A stretch of DNA of 64,000 nt from Capitulum mitella (taxonomy: Eukaryota > Arthropoda > Thecostraca > Pollicipedomorpha > Pollicipedidae). Positions within the stretch are counted from its first letter, which is position 1; each line of letters starts with the position of its first letter. The notes below the pieces were generated by a model. The model worked only from the letters and a program-made list of their open reading frames with translations. It was not told where the DNA came from and did no database searches. Location of the stretch: contig CP099841.1 of NCBI GenBank assembly GCA_030062745.1, forward strand, positions 1,488,001 to 1,552,000, given 5' to 3'. The position numbers were made by a program, and so were the translations under genes. This document shows, in pieces, positions 10,141-22,627 of this stretch.

Positions 10141-12600
10141 CTATGCAGTGCCTGACGTCATTCTGGGCTCCTCAGAAACACTACTAAAGGGAAGAGTGGG
10201 GAGAGCTGTATCAGGTTTTAACTCTGAACCCCCTCACATGCTATGTATTGAAGATACGTAGATTTATACTCACAGACAGCTATACGTTTCACTGTTCAGC
10301 TGTAATTCTAATGGAAAAGTTTTGCAGAGCAAAGATTAATCTCTATGCCAGTGACTGTTCAACTGACCCTTTGCAATGATACAACCTGCACCACCTATGG
10401 GGTCAACTGTGACAAATGGCAGGGTGAATTTTATCACAGTGGTTTTTCAAATTATTCTTATGACTAGGAGTAGGCTAAAATGATGAAGAGGATAACACAT
10501 ATTTATTGGATGCTCATGCATGATGGCTGATGGCTCAACAAAGGACAATGCTGGATTGGTAACGAATCCCGGATTTACATCTACATCATGCAGCAACAGT
10601 CAAGTTTATCTGACTTGGATATTAGTTGCAACATTCACTAAGAACAGCATAATCTTTGCTGAGTTTGATGTATCAAAGATCAAAATAAATCCTCAAACCA
10701 TGGGTGGTCCATAATTCCAACACTTCATGTATCTCTTGTTTTCACATGAAAATTGCATTTACAACCTGTTTAGCATTGACTGACCATAATTATTAGTGGG
10801 AAATACCCCTTGCCATTGTGGCAGTAAATAGCAATTAACAACAATCAATGGCAAGAAATACCTCAAAATTGTGCTAAGGGGTACCACAGACATCTAAATG
10901 TCTGTGTTAATCTTAAATCCATGCAAAAATGTCAAGCATAAGTTGGGTTTCCATTGTGTTTGCAAATACCACTGCACCCACTTGTAGTGACATTTTCAAA
11001 TATGACCCAATGGCCCAAAATAGTCCTAATATTCAAAATTCGAGCATAGAAGCATTTAAGAATTTTGGACAATTAGCATGAGACAGATATGTCAGGTTTT
11101 CCTTTCTAATTGGCATGGTGATGCTAATGAACTGTTTTTCCTTTTTGATTACCACACCAAAATCTTTACTTTGACAGCTGCCTGGAACACATACCAGGAT
11201 CCATTAACCAAAACTAGCATTAGCCACATAAGTTGCAGAATTCATTAATTAAAAAGTAAGCATTTAACCTGAACAACAGATAATTACAACACCAAGTGAA
11301 GAATTCACTGCCCACAATATGCTTCATAATATCAATACCATGACAGTTCCTTTCATTTCATATTTTCATTGCAATGAATGAAGCACTTAAACAAATGCCC
11401 TTGAAACTCGACCCAATTCACTCTTCTTGGACTAAATGCCCTTGAAACTTGACCCAGTTCACTCTTCTTGGATTCCATGCATTTGCTGTCATGGCAACCA
11501 TCAGAGGCTGGGGATATGTCCCCTCCAATTTGGGCAAAACAGACAATAGTCTCCTAATTTGGGTCAGAGAATAAGCATTTTTGTGTCTTGTCAGTGGAAA
11601 ATAAGGTTTTGAGTCAGACTGTTCCCCAAAACTGATATGTCCCCCCAATTCCTGACATGTGGCTACACCCATGCCTGCTTTGTTCAATTCCATTTTTTAC
11701 ATATGCACACTGCACAGTTATGTCCACAGCATCCTACTACAGATACACACTTTGCACACTGTCACAGATTCAACAGTCTTGTCCCACCTACCCTGCTACT
11801 ATAGTTAATACCCATTCATTTTATGTATCTCATATCTTACAGGCAATGCTCAATGTTAAGTATTCTGACCAGTCATCACAACACATATGTTATAAAATGT
11901 CCTAATTACAACTTGATTTTTGCCACTCCTCAACAGTACTGGCAATCATGTCATAATGTAATATTAAATGTTACAACATCACACAAACTGGATAAATCTA
12001 AATCGCATGTTTATTGCATCATTTTGAGTGATTGCATCCAACTGGTTCAGCAAAAATGCACATCTAAAACAATAAAGTAGCCCAATCACCACCACCAACC
12101 ATCTCAGGCCTTTTACCTGAACAAAGATTGCAATGCCACTCATAATGAACTGATGTGAGTGCATCCACACCACGGAATCAATCTCAAAAAGTGATGGCAA
12201 AGCATTAAAACAGTACAAAATCGGCAGTCTAACTCGCCAATGCCCAATATCCGTCTTCTTGGTCCACATAAGCCGCAGAACTCGACATGGCCTAAATATC
12301 GCACGTATATCACCATCACAATCACCAACACACCGGCGCAGACGTTGTCTGCCACGCACAGTTCACGGAAAAAGTATATGTGGATGACCAATAATAGTTA
12401 AAACTCTTAAAACCCCACCCAAGAACATGCCACAAGCGCCTTTCCACTGAGATTCAGGACGCCGGAGAGCTGTGTCGTCACCGGTCCACAGTAAACACGC
12501 TGTTGCTATGGCGATGTCACCCCTGCCCAAGAACATTAGTAAACAGAGACAATTTCTGCGCCTTTGGTGCAATAAATAGCAACCGGACGTTATCGAAGTT
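10140..12600. other. AT-rich non-coding stretch; no gene recognised
   Basis: This 2.4 kb is AT-rich, has few recognised repeats and contains only short unsupported frames. A 41-bp block ('tgcccttgaaactcgaccca') is directly duplicated at 11397-11472. It could be an intron or intergenic sequence; nothing supports a gene. Confidence 0.5.
11465..11680. repeat. dispersed repeat, family F, copy 2
   Basis: Inverted match to 1640-1830, sharing the 'aaattggaggggacatatcc' and 'gactcaaaaccttattttcc' blocks (as read on the minus strand). Ends in GTGGCTACACCCATG. Confidence 0.5.
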
Positions 12601-12639
12601 GCGTACTGACGACCATGGCCTCAGAAGTCTAGGTAAAAC

Positions 12640-13640
12640 CGTTCGTCCAAAGTAGCGTCTGGCGTGACGTCACCGGAGACATGTCGCTGTTCACGCAACA
12701 TGCGAGCAATGTTAAGTCGAGCACTTCTACGTTATTTCGACATTAACTATGATAAAAACAAGAGAAGCCACACATATGGAACAAAAGATTAGTCTTAAAC
12801 TGACAGCTACTTACGGTCTACCGTATACAAATCCTGCCAAACGCACAATATAGGAAGGCTCGATCGCCTGGTAAGGCCCCCCACCGCTGCCACATGCCTG
12901 CAACTGTCTCAGCCCTCAAAGCCCCGTCATTTTTCACGCCACGCGACGCCAAAGCCAGCATAAAAGGATCTGTAGACACGCGCACGCATTTTATGCCAAC
13001 ACGCATTTTTACACGCCACCGACCCGCGCTTTTCACCACTCGGTGACGCCAGACCTCCCAGCTTCCCGCTCATGATCCGGTCCACTGGCGAGGTCTCCTG
13101 TCAACAGACACAAGGCTAGCGCTACTGCACCGCCTGGCACACGGTCGTTACGTACAGCCCGATTGGCTGATTAACGTTCACCGAAGAGCATCCTCGGAAG
13201 ATCGCACGAAGGAGGGGAAGCTCTCACAGTTGATTCTCAACGGTTATATTAAGAAGCGAACATTTGCAATGTAGTAATGCGGACGAACACATATGTACAA
13301 TGATTCACACCAAAATTCAATGCGCAACTTACGGAAAGTGCCCACCTCGCAAATGCCGTTACCTTCTTTCGCCCAATCCCAGACGGACCTACCCAAAGGA
13401 AGCCACGGTGCGAACTGCCCCGATGGGCAGGCTACACACGCAGACACCACCTGGCGGCCGCAACACCGGGGCACACTCCTTGTCGCCTCCTGGAGGCCGC
13501 ACAGGCCGCAGCTCACACTGCCCCCTAACGGCGGCGCTCTGGGACGGCGCTCTGCTGTGTGCGCCCAGGGCCGCGCACGGCACCGTGCCTCATTACTCTT
13601 TACAGATCCGCGATAATACAAAACTGCAACTACTGATAGA
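12640..13640. promoter_or_regulatory. CpG-enriched stretch with a CRE palindrome; possible promoter region
   Basis: GC and CpG rise sharply after 12.6 kb. A perfect TGACGTCA lies at 12665-12672. The segment 13400-13600 is strongly GC-rich and open in several frames on both strands at once, typical of composition and not of coding. A minus-strand donor-like CCGTAAGT is visible near 13330. No start, exon or product can be assigned. Confidence 0.3.
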
Positions 13641-13689
13641 ATCACATACGAAATACAAGGAGATAATGCCCGACCACTGTCACCGTTAA

Positions 13690-14905
13690 CCCTATTCCCG
13701 GAGGGCTAGACGGTATGGCCGATTCCCGGCAGGGGGGGGCGGATTCGGCCCCCCCCTGAGATCTCGAGAACTACTTATCCGATTTCATCGCAACAAACGG
13801 CAATCGATTTGCCGTGACGTGAACTACATTTTGATACAAAGAAATTTTCAAAATTTTGAAATTTGTGGATACAGGGGGGCACAAATGTCAAAATGGGGGG
13901 TACTTTTTGACTTCTTATAACTCCGTTGTTTATGGACCGATTTCGATGAAACTGGCATCAATCGAGAGATTATGGATAGGGCTTTTACCATGGGTATGCA
14001 AATTTGAAATTTTGAGAAAATTCATGGGCGTTCACAGGGTTTCAAAAATAGGGGGATTAGTTTTTCAATAACGGAATGAACAAAAGAGGCCAAAACACTT
14101 TTTTAGCTTCTGCTAGTCATGTTATGCTAAAGAAGTACAAATCGCATTACAATGTTTGTATAATGTTAGCATAGGCGGTGCCAGGGACATAAAAAAGGGG
14201 GAACTGTCATGGTCACACGTTTCTCAGATCAACTTGTGACCTTTGACCTTAAATGACCTTCAGTGACCTTGGGGTCACCTGGAATGATGTCGTGTGCATT
14301 CAATATTATCTGTAAACGTTTTTAATCGATTAAATTCACTCTATTCCAAAAAATTCATTTTTTGGCTTTTGCGATATAGGGTACGTGCACTGACATTTTA
14401 GATCATAGCTCCGTGACCTGACCTGATATCAAGCTGAAACTTGGTACAAAAGTAGAGGGCATCTTTCTACGTCATATATATTCCGGGTTTGGCATTTGAA
14501 AAAACGGCGCCGAAATTATTGCGAAAAAACAAATTTTGACTTTTGACCTTGACCTGACCTTGTAAAGTGACCTCAGATAAACAAAATTACATATGCACAT
14601 TGCCCAACTATTTAGCTATACATCGATATAAAGTTTTAAGTTCTATCTTAAAAACTCTGTTTTTGGCAGACATTTTCCTTTTACCCTCAACATGGCCAAA
14701 AATGACCTGAGGTGCCTCCCAAAAACGTTGCCTGGCTCCGCCCCTGAGCAAAATAGAATTTCGAAATTTTGTGACGGCGCGTAGAAGGAATAGCTAGGAA
14801 AATTCACCAAGTTTCGTGAAGCTGCGTCAAAAAGCCTGGAATTGGCAAGCAAAAAACCCGAGGGGGGGGCGGATTCCGCCCCCCCCCCCCCTGCCGGGAA
14901 TAGGG
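13690..14905. mobile_element. full-length TTAA-flanked piggyBac-like non-autonomous element (family P1, copy 1)
   Basis: The 1216-bp element starts CCCTATTCCCGG and ends CCGGGAATAGGG, and is flanked exactly by TTAA at 13686-13689 and 14906-14909, the piggyBac target duplication. Just inside each end is a strong G-run/C-run inverted pair (GGGGGGGCGGATT... / ...CCGCCCCCCC). The interior has no open frame for a transposase and is rich in TGACCT/AGGTCA motifs. Another full copy in opposite orientation is at 39070-40278, with partial copies at 37704 and 41990. Confidence 0.88.
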
Positions 14906-14909
14906 TTAA

Positions 14910-15217
14910 ACCTCGCCCTAAGCATGCATAGCCTGCATAACCGGCTAACCGCTAGCCAGCTGACGGCCGGACTACGCCGGCCTCCCATTGGTCAAGAGCG
15001 GCTGGCGTCACTGGCGACACCTGAATACATTATTTTGATAGCGACGCTTACGGTGTGACCGACGACTGCCTGACGACACACACTGTAAACAAGACTGGAC
15101 ATCTGAGTCCAAGAGACTGTGAATTCTAACCTATCAGCAAAGTTGTGTACCAGTTTGTGCCTAAGTCGTTGTCTGAGCAGATCCAACGTGGGCACTTAAC
15201 TACACCAGGAAGCGAGA
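14910..15217 (+). promoter_or_regulatory. candidate promoter and 5' UTR of THAP exon A
   Basis: A CCAAT-type motif lies in 'cctcccattggtcaagag' (about 14983-15000), moderately GC-rich sequence follows, and the first ATG with a THAP reading frame is at 15218. No TATA element was found at a useful distance. Placement is inferred from the downstream exon only. Confidence 0.3.
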
Positions 15218-15492
15218 ATGGGGTTTTGCGCCATGGCTACCTGCTCAGCAAGCAATAGGAAGACTCCTGGTTTATCGTTTTTCAGGTTTCCAAAGGATGC
15301 CAAATTAAGGGCAGAGTGGGAACACCGTTGTGCCAGAAGAGATCGCTTGAACCTTGAAAATGCTCGTATTTGCAAAAATCACTTTCAAGACATGGATTTT
15401 GACCCAGTGTATTTCCTGAAGCGCTCCATGGGTCTCAAGTGTAAAATGAGTTTGAAGGATAAAGCTGTCCCATCTGTAAATCTTCCATCAAG
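15218..15492 (+). CDS. THAP-domain first exon A
   Basis: The ATG at 15218 opens MGFCAMATCS..., a THAP zinc finger (C2CH DNA-binding module). Visible features are the first cysteine pair C4-x4-C9, the FRFPKD and RAEW segments (the tryptophan is invariant in the family), the C-K-N-H second pair, DFDPVYF, and the closing AVPSVNLP motif. The frame ends 'tca ag' at a GTGAGG donor, so the exon is 275 nt and exits in phase 2. THAP proteins are nuclear sequence-specific DNA binders, several derived from P-element transposases. The sequence is clearly closest to THAP exon C at 25761. No dedicated C-terminal exon was found before the next THAP exon, so it either splices far downstream to 28997 (matching phase) or is the remnant of a partial duplication. 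Confidence 0.85.
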
Positions 15493-16030
15493 GTGAGGAT
15501 GCTGGCTTTGGCCAGTTTATGACTAACAAACTGGCATTCTGCTTGCAGTGGGATTCAGTTCAACAAGGTCTTTCCACCTGCAATTTCTGGTATACTTTGG
15601 GATACTCAGGTGCAAATCAGGGTCCTGGGCTTATTTAGATGGGATGGCTTTACATATGGATGGGAGATGATAATGAAACTAAATGATTTCAAAACAAAAG
15701 CTGTAGTCAACATTTTGGCTTTATTATTGCCATCATTAGAAATACTGGTTAAGAGGTTTTTTTGATTCTTAGAATATTAGAGCATGTAGCCAGCATTCCA
15801 TCCCAGCATGCACATTGCCTAAGTGTATGGTATTTTATTTGGTGGCAAGATTTTTAAAATGTGTAAATTACCATACCAGAGGCAGGATTATTACTTTCTA
15901 TATTGTAATGCATAAAAACCAGAATAATTGCTATTTCTTCCTGTGTAATATCAGTTGCACATCCATAGTCCACAACAGAAGTTGCTATTTGAGATGGACT
16001 GTTAAGAAGAAATGTTTGAGGAAGAAGGAA
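15493..16030. other. intronic AT-rich sequence after THAP exon A
   Basis: No exon recognised. The 116-codon frame at 15815-16165 has no splice support and overlaps the start of the tandem duplication. Confidence 0.5.
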
Positions 16031-16600
16031 ACAATGGTACAGGAGGAAATAGCTTCAGTGATGCAGTTAAATCTGCTTCTAGCAAATTTGTGGGGCATTT
16101 GTGAAAATTTCTTACTAGCAAAGTTTGGCACAGCTGAAGCCACAAAATACAAATATCTGCATTAATATCAAACAATGTAGGTCATCAGTAGACATAAAAA
16201 AGGCAAAGAACAACAAGAGTTTTCTTTGGATGTCATCCTTGCTCATAAGAATTGCTTACAATGTTGAGGTTAGAATCTTGAAGTCTCCAATAATTTTACT
16301 TTTCAAGAAGGAAGCAATGGTACAAGAAGAAATAGCTTCAGTGATGCAGTTAAATCTGCTTATAACAAATTTGTGGGACATTTATAAAAATTTCTTACCA
16401 GCAAAGTTTGGCACAGCTGAAGCCACAAACTACAAATATTTGCATTAATATCAAACAGTGTGGATTATCAGTAGACATAAGAAAGGCAAAGAACAACAAG
16501 AGTTTTCTTTGGATGTCATCCTTGCTCATAAGAATTGCTGACAATGTTGAGGTCAGAGTCTTGAAGTCTCCAATAATTTTACTTTTCATGGTTACAGGAC
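16028..16600. repeat. 283-bp tandem duplication in an intron
   Basis: Two adjacent units, beginning near 16028 and 16311 ('atggtacaggaggaaatagc' at 16034, 'atggtacaagaagaaatagc' at 16317), match closely over their whole length and end '...ccaataattttacttttca'. High identity suggests a fairly recent duplication. The parallel open frames in both units are too short and lysine/asparagine-rich to call coding. Confidence 0.9.
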
Positions 16601-17029
16601 CAACTTTCTCTTTCACCTGCAACATGGTAACCTTGTCTTGCTGTACATCATTTGTTGCTTGGTATAGTCACAATCATCAGGGAATTTGAAAACCCTCAGA
16701 AAAGTATTTGGATGCATTCATCCCCTCCTGCTTGCCATATCCTTATACCAAGCATGCTGGTCTGACTGCTGACTGCACTGCCAAGATGCTGCAGATCAGG
16801 TGATTTAGCTTGACATTGGTGGATGCAAAAATTGCCCACACCTCGTGTTTCTGTGGGCTGAAGAGGTTGAGATGAAACTGGGGCAAGAAAACATTGTCTT
16901 ACCAGCCACCTGGCTGTTGTAAATTTCAGGGCTGTTTGAAAGCTTTTGTCACTACAGCCCAGCTAAGTGGGGAAGTCAGAAAGGTCTAAACAAACAAGGA
17001 TAACTGCAGTCCCATCCGCCGAGTGTATT

Positions 17030-17880
17030 CAATCTTTTTTGCATCTTTCTAGAACCTTGTGGCCCTAGGTCAGGTCAGAGGCCATCAGAAGCAACTGAAA
17101 ACTCTAGTGCCGCCATATCTGAGTTGCAGACAATCCCATGCTCGGAGCCTTTGGGACCGATAACTATCAAACTTTCGCCAGTTGACGCGCCATATGCGAT
17201 TTCCTCGATTTCCTCGACTGATGAGGTTGGTGGCAATTGGCTCCATAGGCTCGGAGCGCGGAATTGTCTGCAGCCGAAAATGATTTTTTTTTAATTTAAA
17301 GTTGATTGGCCTGCCTTGAGATCACTAAGTTCTGGAAAGAAGAAGAAATTGCTTATGGCACGTCCACTGGTGAAGGCTTGGTATTGATCCGTCCCATAGG
17401 TTGCGAGCATGAGGTTGTTTGCTGCGAAAAGTGAGTTTTTTTTGTTTTGTAGTTGATTGACCTGGCCGAAGGTCACTAAGTTTTACAAAAGAAAGGAAAT
17501 CGTAATGGCGCGTCTACTGGAGAAGGTCGGTCGGTCCTGTGGTCTCGGGGCATGGATTTGTCTGCAGCCGAAAGTAAGATTTTTCATTGTTTTGGTGTTG
17601 ATCGACCTGACCTGAGGCCACATAGTTCTGCACAGAACTGGATATTGCCTAAGACGCGTCGTCTGGTGAAGGTTTGGTGGCGATCAGCCCCTAAGCTGAG
17701 TATGGGATTGTCTGTAACTCGGATATGGCAGCGCTGCAGTTTTGCGTAACGTTTTGTTGATCTCTGACCTGACCTAGGGTCACAAGGTTCCGAAAGACGT
17801 AAAATTTGTTGTTTCGCGTTTATTGGTGAAGGTTTGAAGGGAATCGCTTGAACAGGCTCGGAGCGTGGGATGGTCTTCAG
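17030..17880. repeat. degenerate tandem repeat of about 150 bp with TGACCT motifs
   Basis: Units start near 'gttgattgacctg' at 17301, 17452, 17597 and 17756 and include 'ggtcactaagttctg', 'cgcgtctactggtgaagg' and 'tctgcagccgaaa'. Spacing varies from 145 to 159 bp and divergence is high. Confidence 0.7.
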
Positions 17881-18255
17881 TTGTCGGTCGTCTGGTCCTG
17901 TCCGAGAGGCCGGTCACGCGGCCGATCGTTCGTGGGCGGCGGACGGCCGCACGCATTTCGGGCCGAGGGAATGACAGTGTTTTGCGTATGGCATAGTATG
18001 TGCCGAACAGCCAGCTGCAAAACAGTGTGGGGAGTTAGCCTTTGTGGTAAATTTAGAATCCAAAGGCACATGTAACCTGACTGAGATCACTGGTGGCCAA
18101 CCAGGGTTATGCGTAACAAAATACAATATTTTGTAAGTGAACCACGTGGGAAGATGGTGAGAACTTTCAACGAATGACAAATGCACTTACCTCGTATAGC
18201 ACCGGGAGGCTAGGTCGGGTCCGCTGAGGTATTGAGTGCATTACATTTGAGGTCA

Positions 18256-18267
18256 TCCTAGTGTAAT

Positions 18268-18325
<58 letters not shown>

Positions 18326-18337
18326 ATCCGAGGTTAA

Positions 18338-18374
<37 letters not shown>

Positions 18375-18424
18375 TATATGACCTGCATTTTGTTGACGTT
18401 AGATGACCTCATATATATTATATA

Positions 18425-18455
<31 letters not shown>

Positions 18456-18460
18456 CATAA
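18256..18460. repeat. (TA)n microsatellite cluster
   Basis: Three long TA runs separated by short unique pieces. They account for the YIYIYI translations of frames here. Confidence 0.97.
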
Positions 18461-18469
18461 TACATAGGA

Positions 18470-19435
18470 TACAACCAGATGATGTCACTCCTCAATTTCA
18501 TTTTGTGAGGATGCATTTTGTTGACCTTAGATTACCTCAGATAACCTCGGATGACCTAAGTAAGTCGCGTAACGTACGTACAAGGATATCCTACCTAACA
18601 ACGCACCACGGTACATTGTGATCGATTTCGACGAAATGCAGCATTTTCTGATGATGACTTGGGGTGAATTCTTTTGACGGGACCGTGGTCAACCTCGCTT
18701 TGCGAGATGTAAGACCATGGTATGGACTGAGACTCCACACATTGTCGCTGTCATCGGTTCTGTAGTTTTTTGTTTTTTAGAAAGGAGGGACGTTACTAAT
18801 TCGACCTTTGATTCGTTTTACCCAGATGAATGTGATCTGAGTCATTCGTTTTCTGACGAATGTATGTTCTCAACGCAAACCTCCTTTCCATAAAGTGTTG
18901 TAATCGGTGGACAGTCATCAGAAGACAGGGAGAGAGCAGAATATGCCCCCACTATCCGTTCGCGTTTTTCTGAGGTCCACTGGCGCGCGTGCTAAGAGGA
19001 AATTTTCTGCTGGGCAGAAGTGAGTACGTTGTCATTAAACAGGTACCCTCTCTGGTGCCGCCACCAGAAATGTACCCTGATCTCTCATGAGGGTGCCTTT
19101 GGTTCAAAGATTTCGGGTAATGAACACGTGCGTGTTCAACAAGTCTTGCCGTCATGCGGTCTAGAAGATAGGACGTTTTCCGCTCTACCGAAAATTGCCC
19201 TAATTCTCGCAAAATTCGAACTTATGTCAAAAATGGAGCTACCATGTAGCCCAGTTCGGTATATCCGGCATTTTGCACCGAATTTCGAGGGGACCAGACA
19301 AATTACTTCGCTATGGCTGAATTTCGTCAAAAGTAGATTTGTTATCGGTGGATTGAACTGTATCGTACCAAAGGTTATGATGTCAATAGAGCTAAACTGA
19401 ATTATTTTAAAAAAGCCCCTGATAATCACATTATT
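18470..19435. other. intronic/intergenic, no gene recognised
   Basis: Frames at 19020-19400 (plus) and 19136-19429 (minus) overlap each other and resemble no protein known to me. Neither has flanking splice signals. Confidence 0.45.
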
Positions 19436-20545
19436 TCCGTAATCAAAATTTTGACCTCAGGTCAGGTCAGGTGCCTGACCTAGGTCAGGTCAAACAGACC
19501 TATGTCCAAAAAAGTTTAGCGCCCTGTAGCTTCCTCGCAAAACAAGATATGTCATTAATACTTTGAGGGATTAGTGATCGCGATAGATACAACAAATCTG
19601 CTATCTCAGATTCTTCGGAATTTTCCGGGTCATTGACCTAAGGTCAAGCCCATTTTTAAGACATGTCGTGTTTTTTTTCGGAAATTGACGGAGCATTTCA
19701 TAACATTTTTAGTGTGGAGTGAAGCAGACATCTATTACCGTCATTGGGCAAAGTATCAATGACTTCCAGCTATTGACCTGAGGTCAGGTCACAAATAGCT
19801 GTAGTGGGCCAAAATGTACCACCGTTAAAATCGACGATGAAGTACTTAGAATGGGTAGAAAATGGCAGAACTAGCTTTCACAGACGTAAGGAATACCAGG
19901 AACCCCAAAAAGTTTGAAAACATTGGATATTTTGGAAATAAACAGGCTCTCGCGAATAAAGCCCCGCCATGCAATTATGTAGATTGGTAGCTAATGGATT
20001 TTTCCAAAATTTAAGCGTGAAAAACCATCACAAGAATATCAATAAAATTTAATATCTATCTAATATCTAATATATTTATCTAAGATCAATAAAATTTACG
20101 TAGTTCGTCTTTTTGCGAAAATAAAGGAACGCTAAAATTAGTTCCCGTCAATTTGGTACTGCATACGGCAGCGGCGCACACCGACAGCTGGCGGGAGAAT
20201 TGCCTGACTTTAACTCAACGTTTCGGCGTATATATTGAACAAATCTGGGAAATTAGACGTGTATCGGCATCCGCGGACCTTAACTTGTGCTCTGGTGTCT
20301 TTACCTATGCGTTATTAGTCACAGCCCTTGAGATTCAGGCCATTTCTCGGTCTGATGCAGTCGGCCATCAGAAAACATATATAGAGCGTAAATTGCTTAC
20401 ATATTATCTGAAACTAAAAATGAGACCAGTTTCGAGCTCTGCTCGTCACAAGCTTTCCAACGGTATGCTTATTTTTATCGTGCGACAAACCGTTCTTGAG
20501 TTAGAGAGGGGGGCGGCCAACTGCCCCCTTCCCAGTCGCCCATGT
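19436..20545. mobile_element. TTAA-type non-autonomous element, family P2, copy 1 (5'-truncated)
   Basis: From 19436 to about 20150 this matches 63338-64000 in the same orientation with modest divergence. The right part ends in 'gaggggggcggccaactgcc', the inverted counterpart of the GGGGGGCAGTTGACTGCC block at the left end of the 63-kb copy. The start contains clustered AGGTCA/TGACCT repeats. The long frame at 20153-20794 lies mainly inside this element and is not a credible gene. Confidence 0.7.
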
Positions 20546-20899
20546 TCGAAACGGACCGACGGTCGTGCGCGGGTTAAGGAAACGAGTTCGACTGCGGCTT
20601 TCCCATCAAAAAATGCATTGAAGGAAAACTGTGTCGTCTCGGTTGCACAGGGAACCGCAACCGAGCGGACCGCGCGGGCCCAAGCTCAGGCGGAGATTGA
20701 TGTCATGGGGGTAAGGAGGGGGCGCAGTGCGACCCGGATCAGACTGACTGACGATCGGGAAGTGTGCTTTATAAAAAGGGAGATTAATTTCTAGGAGGCA
20801 AATTCCCAGGATGGACGTGGAGATGTTGATGTAGCTCAACTGGATCATGTTCCTTTGCGCCGCGCCACACTGCAGCCCCTGGTGCCCTCTGCGCAAGAA

Positions 20900-21420
20900 C
20901 GTCGTGACCGCATCGAGGGATAGGTGTTGTGTGTTGAGCGTGAAGTCCCACTGACGGCCACACTAGCGCCCGTTGCCGCGCCTCGTGCAATAACGCAGCG
21001 CTGCCCAAGCTTTGAGGTGAAAAATTCAATTGCTTCCCCTTGGAATAGCCGGAATGACGCACGTTATTTAAGACGTTGGTACTCGAAAATGGCACACTCA
21101 CTGGCACGGAGCGCATGGCTCACCTGCAGTCATGCCTGGCTGGTGAAGCGCGTGAGGCGGTGTGCGGTCTGCTGTGCGACGGCACTCGGTACGCCGAGGC
21201 CAAGCTGGAGCTGGAAATCCTGTTCGGTGACGCGAGCGCCGTCACGGGAAGCATGCTTGAGGCTGTCCTGACACACCCGGCGGTAGAGCCACACGATCTA
21301 GCGGGCCTGACGAGTCTTTGGCGCGCTGTTGGCAATCTTTGTACCAGTGGCTATGAAATTTGAAGTGGACCTCGTTTTTATAGGAATTAAAAGCGGACCT
21401 CTGGACAGCAACTGGTACAG
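20900..21420 (+). pseudogene. BEL/Pao-type retrotransposon gag remnant (frameshifted)
   Basis: The frame at 21076-21363 contains a conserved pattern of Pao/BEL gag polyproteins (the DUF1759 region): a hydrophobic 'LQSCLAGEAREAVCGLL' helix followed by 'AKLELEILFGD'. The upstream part ('RYLRRWYSK') continues in a different frame (20924-21271), so the coding frame is broken near 21075. No protease, reverse transcriptase or integrase follows, and no long terminal repeats were found. I read this as a short decayed fragment of a retrotransposon inserted in the THAP intron region. Confidence 0.6.
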
Positions 21421-21650
21421 CATCAGCCTCCAGGGAGCTGCCAGCACTCGTCCAGCATCTGTAGCCTGGGAATGGGTGCGCGTGCAGCTGAACAGACTCC
21501 TAGGAGACCAGCGCTCGCCGACATCGACCAATGGCTGAGACGGCTAGTGCTGGCGGGGCGGTGCGCGCCGTCCATAGCACCGAGGGGTGAGCCGGACCGA
21601 CGGCGAGTCACGGGCTGCGCAACGCCATTGCATCTCGCTGGCCACTGTCA

Positions 21651-21750
21651 CGGCGACAAGAGACCGCCACTGCCGCGGCGACAAGAGACCGCCACTGCCG
21701 TGGCGACAAGAGACCGCCACTGTCACGGCGACAAGAGACCGGGGAGGATG
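21651..21750. repeat. 25-bp minisatellite, 4 copies
   Basis: CGGCGACAAGAGACCGCCAC recurs at 21651, 21676, 21701 (first base changed) and 21726, an exact 25-bp period. Confidence 0.92.
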
Positions 21751-21759
21751 CAAACTGCT

Positions 21760-22620
21760 CAGGCGAAGTCTTGAGTCGCTTGCGCCGGCGGCGTTGCTTC
21801 GAGCAGAACGCGAGCGCAGTATCTGAGCACCAGTTCCATATTTTCTGCGATGCTTAGAAGGTGCATTTGCCGCAGTAGTCTACCTCCGACAAGTGCACGA
21901 GGACGGGAGCATTAATTGTCCATTCCTGACGGCTAAGAGTCGCGTAGCCCCCTCCCCCTTTCAAGCTTTCAATAGTAAGGCTGAAGACACAAGCAGCCGT
22001 GCAAGGCGTCAGATGGACGGAACGCTAAAGCAAGAACTCACAGTTGCTGTCAGTGTCAGGGTGTTTTGGGGCGACATCATGGTGGTGCTGAACTGCATTG
22101 CCAACAGCAGCCGTCGATTCCATGCATTTATCGCGAACAGGACCGCGGAAATACGGAACAGCACAGCCTCACCAGTAGAGGCGCGTTTCCGGCCACCTGA
22201 ATCCTGCTGATCGCTGCTCACGGGGCCTGTTGGCCTCAGAACTAGTTGACTGTGGTAGATGGCTGCACGGACCCGCCTGCCTGGGGAAGAACAAAGCTCG
22301 TGGCCTCCCCCTTAGTAGGCCCGGCCGCTGGCCGCCAACGATCTAGAAGTGAAGAACATGTGCATTATCACAAATGATAACGACAAGTCCGCTTTTTCCA
22401 TCTGCAACGAGGTTCTCAACATAGGCCCGCTGCACGCGCAGAGTAATCAGATTCCTGGTTAATTTTGCTGCCGGACACGGAACGGCACGCTTTAAGGTCT
22501 GGGTAGCAATAGGACCACTGGCGGCAGAAGACCCGAGCCGTGCAGAAGGAACAATTTTGCGCGCAATACAGGCAGACGACTTTGAAGCCGAATTGAAAGC
22601 AGTACTGCACAGTCGCAAAA
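21760..22620. other. GC-moderate sequence, probably retroelement debris; no gene recognised
   Basis: Frames at 21893-22210 (plus) and 22343-22649 (minus) have no family match and no support. The composition is like the preceding gag remnant, so it may belong to the same decayed insertion. Confidence 0.3.
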
Positions 22621-22627
22621 AAATACC

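Noticed and set aside
13244..13689. overlapping 133- and 141-residue frames on opposite strands
   Set aside because: Open in several frames because of GC content; no start, splice or domain evidence singles one out.
20153..20794. 213-residue plus-strand frame
   Set aside because: Mostly lies within a TTAA-type non-autonomous element and has no recognisable domain.
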